Below, one piece after another: positions 6,581-11,361 of a stretch of DNA of 11,361 nucleotides; position 1 is the first letter of the stretch, and the number at the start of each line of letters is the position of its first letter. Source of the DNA: an uncultured Actinomycetes bacterium (lineage in GTDB: Bacteria > Actinomycetota > Acidimicrobiia > Acidimicrobiales > Microtrichaceae). Both the position numbers and the translations under genes were made by a program. The DNA lies in contig CAIYXG010000258.1 of the NCBI GenBank assembly GCA_903930035.1, forward strand, positions 1-11,361, written 5' to 3'. The notes under the pieces were generated by a model. It had not been told where the DNA came from and did not search any database. It was given only the letters and a program-made list of their open reading frames with translations.

Positions 6581-7513
6581 TCAGGGGCGGAGCACCACCT
6601 GGTCGGCGACCTGGTCGTCGCCGCCCACGGCCCGCACCACCATCCGGTCCGGGTAGGCAGCCAGGTCCACGAAGCTCCGCCAGGAGAACGAGACCGCCGT
6701 GAACCAGTCCGTGCCGGTGCGCCGGGTGCCGCTGCCGGCGCCCGTCACCACGTAGGTGACGCCGTCGAGCGGCACGCTCCGCTGGTAGTCGTGGTCGTGG
6801 CCCGACAGGACCAGCTGCACGCCGTGGCGCTCGAGGACCGGGACCACGTCGCGACGGACCTGCAGCTGCGAACCCTGGTAGCCGGCCGAGTAGGGGGGGT
6901 GGTGCAGCGCGACGACCTTCCACGTCGCCGTCGAGCCGGCAAGGGTCCGGTCCAGCCAGCGGAGCTGCTGGGGGGTCAGGTCGTTGCTGTCGAGCCCGAC
7001 CAGGAGGACGTTGCCGACCTGCTGCGACCACCATCGCCCCGGCATGCCCAGGGCCCGCATCTGCGCGGACCCGTCGGACCGGGCCACGTCGTGGTTGCCC
7101 AGGACCGCATAGAGCGCGGTGCCTGGCCCCAGCACCGGCGCGAACGGCCGGAAGACCGTGGCCCCGAGCCGGCCCACGTCGCCGCTCGGGTAGACGTTGT
7201 CCCCCAGCAGGAGCAGCGCGTCGTACGGCTCGGTCGCCGCGATCGCACCGACGGCCGCCGCCGTGGCGTCCAGCGACCGGCCGCTGTCGCCCGTGTCGCC
7301 CGCCACCGCCAGGTGCACCGGCGGCGGCGGACGGTGCGGCTCCCAGTCCCAGGTGCGCGCCGGCGGGCCCTTGACGTGTGTCAGGTAGGACCACGTCTGG
7401 CGCCGGAAGCCGACCACGAGGACGACGAGCACCAGGGCCGCCGCAGCCCCGAGCGTGGCCGCCACCGCACGTGCGGTCCGTCGGCGCGTCGGTTTCACTG
7501 GGCGGCGGTCCAT
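6581..7513 (-). CDS. Membrane-anchored metallophosphatase, purple-acid-phosphatase type
   Basis: A 310-residue protein with a very basic N-terminus and one membrane helix at about residues 16-36, so the catalytic part is probably outside the cell membrane. All five metal-ligand motifs of the purple/tartrate-resistant acid phosphatase family appear in order: GDTG (72-75), GDNVY (104-108), GNHD (139-142), the LHHPPY His pair (204-205) and GHDHDYQR (238-245). The Tyr of GDNVY is the residue that gives the Fe(III)-containing family its purple colour. The expected activity is hydrolysis of phosphate mono- or diesters; the substrate is unknown. Length is close to small animal-type enzymes and lacks the N-terminal fibronectin-like domain of larger plant types. 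The start at ATG 7513 shows no good ribosome-binding site but sits six bases after a TACTAT hexamer, which suggests a leaderless message. It is divergent from the PEP-enzyme gene at 7556. Confidence 0.9.
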   Translation of the reverse strand: MDRRPVKPTRRRTARAVAATLGAAAALVLVVLVVGFRRQTWSYLTHVKGPPARTWDWEPHRPPPPVHLAVAGDTGDSGRSLDATAAAVGAIAATEPYDALLLLGDNVYPSGDVGRLGATVFRPFAPVLGPGTALYAVLGNHDVARSDGSAQMRALGMPGRWWSQQVGNVLLVGLDSNDLTPQQLRWLDRTLAGSTATWKVVALHHPPYSAGYQGSQLQVRRDVVPVLERHGVQLVLSGHDHDYQRSVPLDGVTYVVTGAGSGTRRTGTDWFTAVSFSWRSFVDLAAYPDRMVVRAVGGDDQVADQVVLRP

Positions 7514-7518
7514 CCCCA

Positions 7519-7525
7519 GATAGTA
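7519..7525. promoter_or_regulatory. Overlapping divergent -10 elements in a 42-base gap
   Basis: An AT-rich patch reads GATAGTA. On the minus strand it gives TACTAT (7525-7520), a good -10 hexamer six bases before the phosphatase ATG, placing transcription start at or next to the ATG. On the plus strand GATAGT (7519-7524) keeps the key A and T positions and lies 31 bases before the PEP-enzyme ATG. No strong -35 was found for either. The two genes probably compete for polymerase here. Confidence 0.45.
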
Positions 7526-7539
7526 CGCTCCGCAACTAG

Positions 7540-7546
7540 AAGGGGG
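7540..7546 (+). promoter_or_regulatory. Ribosome-binding site AAGGGGG for the PEP-utilising enzyme
   Basis: AAGGGGG ends nine bases before ATG 7556. It decides the start: the reading frame stays open for thousands of bases upstream only because of GC-rich composition, and that upstream part overlaps two minus-strand genes. Confidence 0.7.
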
Positions 7547-7555
7547 TCGGCAGTC

Positions 7556-9619
7556 ATGGAGCAGGACGAGGTGGTGCCACTGGTCGGTCCGTCGTCGGCC
7601 GACGCCAGGGTGGTCGGGGCCAAGGCGGCCAACCTCGCCAGGTGCGACGGCCTGGGCGTGCCGATCCTCCCAGGGTTCGTCCTCACCACTGCAGGCGTGG
7701 CTCGTCGTCGGCGCGGCGGCACGCCCACCGGGCTCCGGGCGGCGTGGCGGGGGCTCGGCGGGGACCGCGCCGTGCTCGTCGTGCGGTCGTCCTCGACCGT
7801 GGAGGACGCAGCGACCTCGTCGATGGCGGGCAGGTTCACGTCGGTCCTCGACGTCGTCGGCTGGCCGGCGTTCCTCCGTGCGGTCGACGAGGTCGTGCGC
7901 TCTGCCGAGCAGGTAGGGGGCGAGGCCGGGCCGCGGCCGATCGCCGTGCTGGTGCAGCAGCAGCTCGACGCCGCCCTCGGCGGGGTGATGTTCGGGCTGG
8001 ACCCGGTGACCGGCCGGCGCGACCGGGTCGCGGTGGAGGTGGTGCCGTCCCGGCCCGACGCGCTCGTGGGCGGGACCGCCGAGGTCGGCCGGCTGCTGCT
8101 CACCCGTCGTGGCCGGCTGGTGTCGGCGGAGGGGCCGTCGGCGTCGGACGTGGGTCCCGTCCTGCGCCACCGGCTGGCCCGGCTGGCGCGCCGGGCGGCA
8201 CGGCGGTTCGGCGGTCCGCAGGACATGGAGTGGGCGGTCGGTGCCGACGGTCGGCTCTGGCTCCTCCAGAGCCGACCGGTGACCGCCGTCGCCGCGGTGC
8301 CGGACCACCCCGAGGTGGTCCTGGGTCCGGGGCCGGTGGCCGAGACCTTCCCCGACCCGCTCTCTCCACTGGAGCAGGACCTGCTGCTCGACCCGCTGCG
8401 GACCGGGATCGTGGAGGCGCTGCGGCTCACTGGCGCCGTCTCGGAGCACCGGCTCCGCCGCTCCCCGGTCGTGGTGGCCGTCGACGGCCGGGCCGCAGTG
8501 GACCTGCGGCTGCTGGGCGTGGTCCGCGGGACGGTCCGTGCCCGGGACCGTTTCGGGCCGGCCGCGCTCGTCCGCCACGTGGGGGTGGCGTGGCGGGTGG
8601 GGCGCACCCGGGTGGCCCTGCCCGAGCTGGGTGCCGAGGTGGTCGCCGAGGTCGACCGGCACCTCTCGCTGCTGCCCGACCTGGGAGGGCTCGCCACGGA
8701 CGACCTGGTCGAGACGGTCGGCCGGGCGAGCCGCGAGCTGGCGACGGTGCACCGGTTCGAGGTGCTGGCGGGAATGCTGCTGGCCCCCCGGCCGGGCGCG
8801 CCGACCGCGGCCCAGGTGGCGCTCGACGAGCTGGCCGCGGCTCGTCGCCAGGGCCTGGACGACGCCGCCGTGGTCGCCGACCGCCCGGTCGTCCTGGCCC
8901 TGTCGGCCCCCTGCCTCGGGCCGGGCCCGGGCCTGCCAGTCTCCGGCCCGTCCGCCTCCGTCGCCGGGCTGTCGGTCGACGAGCTCGACGTCCGCGACGC
9001 ACTGCGCCTCCGGACGCGGTGGCTCCAGGAGCTGCTGGTGCTCGCCGCGGCCGAGCTCGGTCGCCGGCTCGTCGCGCAGGGGGTGCTCAGGTCGCAGGAG
9101 GACGTGGCCCTGCTGCGCTGGACCGACCTTGCGGCGGCCGCGCGGGGCGCAGCACCGCCCGAGGTGCGCGTCCCGCCGCACCACCCGGTCGCGCCACTGC
9201 CGAACGAGTTCGTGGTGGTCGGCGACGGGAGCGTCCGGCCGGTGGGTCGCCACGCGGCCGACGGCCGGTCCACGGGGATCCCGGCGGGCGGGGGACGGGT
9301 GGTGGGTGCCGTCCGGCACTGGCCGCCCCCTCCCGCAGCGCCGTCCTCGGCCGACGGTGACGGCCGACTGCAACCCGGCCCCACGGTGCTGGTCGTGCGC
9401 CACCTGGAACCTGCCCTGGCCCCTGCGCTCGAGCAGGTCGACGGGCTGGTGGCCGAGACCGGGAGCGCGCTGTCCCACCTGGCCATCCTGGCCCGCGAGG
9501 CCGGGGTCCCGGTCGTGGCCGGCGTCGACCGGGCGCTGGAGCGGTTCCCCGAGGGGACCACGGTGCTGGTCGACGGCACGACCGGCGAGGTGTCGGCGAC
9601 GACGGCGGGCCCCGCATGA
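7556..9619 (+). CDS. PEP-synthase / rifampicin-phosphotransferase-like enzyme, compact form
   Basis: A 687-residue cytoplasmic protein with the parts of PEP-utilising dikinases. Residues about 8-245 are an ATP-grasp domain: GAKAANLAR (21-29, conserved Lys23), VPILPGFVLTT (35-45), VVRSSSTVED (75-84), GGVMFGLDPVTG (142-153), QDMEWAV...LLQSRPVT (222-243). Residues about 250-580 are an alpha-helical middle opening with ETFPDPLSPLE (263-273) and later LRSQEDVALLRWTDL (511-525). That layout matches rifampicin phosphotransferases more than true PEP synthases. Residues about 605-685 are the swivelling phosphohistidine domain, ETGSALSHLAILAREAGVP (634-652), with His641 as the phosphocarrier. No PEP/pyruvate TIM barrel is present. 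The expected chemistry is ATP to phospho-His to an acceptor held by the middle domain; the acceptor is unknown. It is shorter than typical rifampicin phosphotransferases (about 860 residues), partly because the ATP-grasp domain is trimmed between the GFVLTT and VVRSS motifs. It overlaps the next gene by ATGA. Confidence 0.87.
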   Translation: MEQDEVVPLVGPSSADARVVGAKAANLARCDGLGVPILPGFVLTTAGVARRRRGGTPTGLRAAWRGLGGDRAVLVVRSSSTVEDAATSSMAGRFTSVLDVVGWPAFLRAVDEVVRSAEQVGGEAGPRPIAVLVQQQLDAALGGVMFGLDPVTGRRDRVAVEVVPSRPDALVGGTAEVGRLLLTRRGRLVSAEGPSASDVGPVLRHRLARLARRAARRFGGPQDMEWAVGADGRLWLLQSRPVTAVAAVPDHPEVVLGPGPVAETFPDPLSPLEQDLLLDPLRTGIVEALRLTGAVSEHRLRRSPVVVAVDGRAAVDLRLLGVVRGTVRARDRFGPAALVRHVGVAWRVGRTRVALPELGAEVVAEVDRHLSLLPDLGGLATDDLVETVGRASRELATVHRFEVLAGMLLAPRPGAPTAAQVALDELAAARRQGLDDAAVVADRPVVLALSAPCLGPGPGLPVSGPSASVAGLSVDELDVRDALRLRTRWLQELLVLAAAELGRRLVAQGVLRSQEDVALLRWTDLAAAARGAAPPEVRVPPHHPVAPLPNEFVVVGDGSVRPVGRHAADGRSTGIPAGGGRVVGAVRHWPPPPAAPSSADGDGRLQPGPTVLVVRHLEPALAPALEQVDGLVAETGSALSHLAILAREAGVPVVAGVDRALERFPEGTTVLVDGTTGEVSATTAGPA

Positions 9620-10506
9620 CGCCGGTGCTGGTCCTCCGGCTGCTCGCCCGGGTGCTGGCCGGGGCCGTGCTGGTCGTGTCGGGCCTCTACGTCGTCGTGT
9701 ACCTGTGGCGCTGGGAGTGGGAGCGCGCGGCCATCGCCGGGGTGTTCTTCCTGTCGGCGCTGGTGGTCGTGAGCACCCTGGTCGTGCTCGGCGAGCTCCG
9801 TGGGCTGTCCCAGCGCGTGGACCGGGCCGAGCAGCAGCGGCGCGAGGCCGAGGTGCGGGCGGCCAGGGCGCTGCGGCTGGCCAACGACCGCCGGGCCGTG
9901 CGCCACTTCGAGTGGCTCCAGCGCCCGCCGGACCGTCTCGGCGTGTTCGTGCCGGTGCTGCTGGGCGCCGGGGCGCTGCTGTCGGGGCTCGCCTACCTGA
10001 TCGAGCGGCTCGCCGGTGCCGTCGCCGTCGCGAGCGTGGACCGCCCGACGGCCCGGATGCTGGCCCCGGACCTGCCCCTCGACCCGCTGGCGGTCCCCGG
10101 CGCAACGACCCCGCGCGCCGACGGGGGCCGCAGCGCCGCGGCCGGCCTCGCCACGCTGGCGGCGGTCGGGGTCATTGTCGCCGGCGCGGTGCTGGTGATG
10201 ATGACGTTGACCCAGGACCGGGCCGACCCGGTCGCCGGCGCCGGCTCCACCACGGTCGACCTCCAGGTGGCGCAGCGCAGGTCCACCAGGTCGATGGAGG
10301 AGGTGGCCACGGCGCTGTGGATCGCCTGCCGGTCCCGGCTGCCCCGGAACGTGTCGCTGGTCGGGGTCGACCCCGGGGCGGCGGGCCGGGTCGCAGTACG
10401 GCTCGACCGTCCGACCGGCCAGTTCGCCCGGCGGCGGCTCGTGGGCTGCCTGGAGGACGCAACGATCGACCGGGTGCAGGCCACGGTGGTCGCAGTGCGG
10501 CCATGA
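9616..10506 (+). CDS. Four-helix membrane protein of unknown function, coupled to the PEP-type enzyme
   Basis: A 296-residue protein not recognised as a known family. Hydrophobic helices are at about residues 8-30, 38-58, 109-138 and 175-197. Between helices 2 and 3 lies an Arg/Glu/Ala-rich stretch (60-105) likely to form a coiled coil in the cytoplasm. A proline-rich linker (140-172) precedes helix 4. The C-terminal 95 residues look like a small folded domain with two cysteines (238, 278) and alternating hydrophobic strands near the end. ATG 9616 overlaps the stop of the upstream enzyme gene, with no good ribosome-binding site of its own, so it is probably made by coupled translation. The tight pairing suggests a membrane partner, anchor or target for the phosphotransferase; that is inference. 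Confidence 0.8.
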   Translation: MTPVLVLRLLARVLAGAVLVVSGLYVVVYLWRWEWERAAIAGVFFLSALVVVSTLVVLGELRGLSQRVDRAEQQRREAEVRAARALRLANDRRAVRHFEWLQRPPDRLGVFVPVLLGAGALLSGLAYLIERLAGAVAVASVDRPTARMLAPDLPLDPLAVPGATTPRADGGRSAAAGLATLAAVGVIVAGAVLVMMTLTQDRADPVAGAGSTTVDLQVAQRRSTRSMEEVATALWIACRSRLPRNVSLVGVDPGAAGRVAVRLDRPTGQFARRRLVGCLEDATIDRVQATVVAVRP

Positions 10507-10508
10507 GC

Positions 10509-10529
10509 CGGCGCGGGCCGGCCGCGCCG
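10509..10529. terminator. Strong 8-bp GC hairpin between convergent genes
   Basis: CGGCGCGG (10509-10516) and CCGCGCCG (10522-10529) pair perfectly around a 5-base loop, three bases after one stop and 14 bases from the converging one. It fills most of the 37-base gap and could end transcription from both sides. There is no T-run, as is common in high-GC actinobacteria. Confidence 0.5.
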
Positions 10530-10543
10530 CCCGTTCCCCGTCC

Positions 10544-11361
10544 TCAGCAGCGGCGCGGGTTGACCAGGAACTCGCACTCCTGCAGCGCGGGCGGCCCCAC
10601 GTCGACCGGCTCGTCGGTGGCGGTCCCGCGCCGCACGGACCGCCCGTCGGGCCACGTCCCCATGTCGGCCAGGTCGGTGCCGCACCACCGCCCGTCGAGC
10701 GAGCAGCCGGCGACCGCGTCGACGGTGCGCCAGGCGGACCAGCGGTCGAAGTGGTCGGGCGACAGCGTCCCGAACAGCGGGAGCGGGAAGGAGAGCGGCC
10801 CCAGGTGGTCGGCCAGGAGCTCGGGCGTGACCGAGCGGTCGCTCCGGACGGTCACGTGCACCTTCTGGTCGTCGGGGACGTCGAGCGCCCGGAAGATGTC
10901 GATCCCGATGCGCGTGTCCACGAACAGGTCCTCGTCGTAGGCGACCACCGCAGCGCGGGTGCGGTTCGGGACGTCGATCCGGCCGGTCCCGACGTCGAAC
11001 GCGAACCACGGGGCGAACATCACGGTCCACAGGGCGTCGGTGCCCCAGCGCCTGCTGCTGACCTCCTGCACGAGGTGCGGCGCCATGCCGGCGCCGAACG
11101 AGTGGCCGACCACGCCGACCCGGGAGGTGTCCTCTCGCCCCGTGGCCGTAAGCGCGGCGTCGAGGCCGGACTCGACGGTGCGGTACTGGAACGGCGGGTC
11201 GAACGCGGCGTCGTACGGCGGGAACACGACCAGGAACCCGTTGCCGACCAGGTGGTCGACCAGCCCCTGGTAGACCTCGGGCGCGCTGCCGCCGTAGCCG
11301 TGGGCCAGCAGGACCACCGGCCGCGCCGCGTCGTTGCACGAGCCGCCCGTCCAGGGCGTGC
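10544..11361 (-). CDS. Alpha/beta hydrolase, probably secreted; 5' end beyond the window
   Basis: At least 271 residues are visible, and the frame stays open to the right edge. A GTG at 11317 is an unlikely start, because the codons before it (PWTGGSCNDAARPV) read smoothly into the first core strand VVLLAHGYGG. That HGYGG supplies the oxyanion-hole loop. The nucleophile elbow GHSFG is at 11093-11107. An acid candidate lies in the AYDEDLFVD stretch after the next strands, and the likely catalytic His is in SPDHFDRW (near 10753). This is a serine esterase/lipase-like or chlorophyllase-like hydrolase; the substrate is not predictable. Five cysteines are visible, four of them in the last 55 residues, which suggests disulphides and export, but the signal peptide region lies outside the window. 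It converges on the membrane-protein gene and shares no operon inside the window. Confidence 0.85.
   Translation of the reverse strand, partial: TPWTGGSCNDAARPVVLLAHGYGGSAPEVYQGLVDHLVGNGFLVVFPPYDAAFDPPFQYRTVESGLDAALTATGREDTSRVGVVGHSFGAGMAPHLVQEVSSRRWGTDALWTVMFAPWFAFDVGTGRIDVPNRTRAAVVAYDEDLFVDTRIGIDIFRALDVPDDQKVHVTVRSDRSVTPELLADHLGPLSFPLPLFGTLSPDHFDRWSAWRTVDAVAGCSLDGRWCGTDLADMGTWPDGRSVRRGTATDEPVDVGPPALQECEFLVNPRRC

Noticed and set aside
5579..7555. Long upstream extension of the plus-strand frame that ends at 9619
   Set aside because: It is antisense to the spermidine-synthase-like and metallophosphatase genes, has low-complexity Gly/Arg/Asp/Gln-rich translation and no domain. The real start is ATG 7556 with AAGGGGG.
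7514..10105. Open minus-strand frame running upstream of the metallophosphatase
   Set aside because: It mirrors the PEP-type enzyme and membrane-protein genes and translates into Pro/Arg/Gly-rich sequence without motifs; the phosphatase fold and its promoter-like hexamer start at 7513.
11315..11317. GTG as the start of the alpha/beta hydrolase
   Set aside because: Starting here would cut off the beginning of the first core strand, and the upstream codons continue in frame to the window edge, so the gene is partial.

Overview
This is a gene-dense stretch of very GC-rich DNA with strongly GC-biased third codon positions. It carries lipoproteins with Thr/Ser/Ala-rich linkers, ATGA stop/start overlaps and a possibly leaderless start. 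Together these suggest a high-GC actinobacterium. The linker style and gene content would fit an Acidimicrobiia-like lineage, but that placement is an inference from style and not from any marker gene. No tRNA, rRNA, CRISPR array, transposase or phage gene was seen, and no gene-free stretch exceeds about 160 bases.

Layout from left to right. (1) Positions 1-227: the likely 5' end of a leftward gene running off the edge, then an intergenic region with a perfect short inverted repeat. (2) 228-2497, rightward: two lipoprotein genes overlapping by ATGA. One is a peptidoglycan-binding lipoprotein whose flanking domains are an internal duplication. The other is a serine hydrolase of the DD-carboxypeptidase / class C beta-lactamase superfamily. 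(3) 2559-7513, leftward: a membrane-bound GGDEF diguanylate cyclase, a large membrane protein with a spermidine-synthase-like core between two membrane blocks, and a membrane-anchored purple-acid-phosphatase-type metallophosphatase. The transcription order is phosphatase, spermidine-synthase-like protein, cyclase, with gaps of 159 and 107 bases that hold repeats and hairpins. (4) 7556-10506, rightward and divergent from the phosphatase across only 42 bases: a compact PEP-synthase/rifampicin-phosphotransferase-like enzyme overlapping by ATGA with a four-helix membrane protein of unknown function. (5) 10544 to the right edge, leftward: a partial alpha/beta hydrolase, converging on the previous operon across a strong GC hairpin.

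Almost every product is predicted to act in or at the cell envelope. The first operon looks like wall binding plus wall-peptide hydrolysis. The phosphatase and the alpha/beta hydrolase look exported. The cyclase has an external sensor-like segment. The parts least explained by known biology are the PEP-enzyme/membrane-protein pair, the spermidine-synthase-like membrane protein that appears to lack the usual catalytic aspartate, and the duplicated-domain lipoprotein. No evidence in the window shows that all of these form one system.
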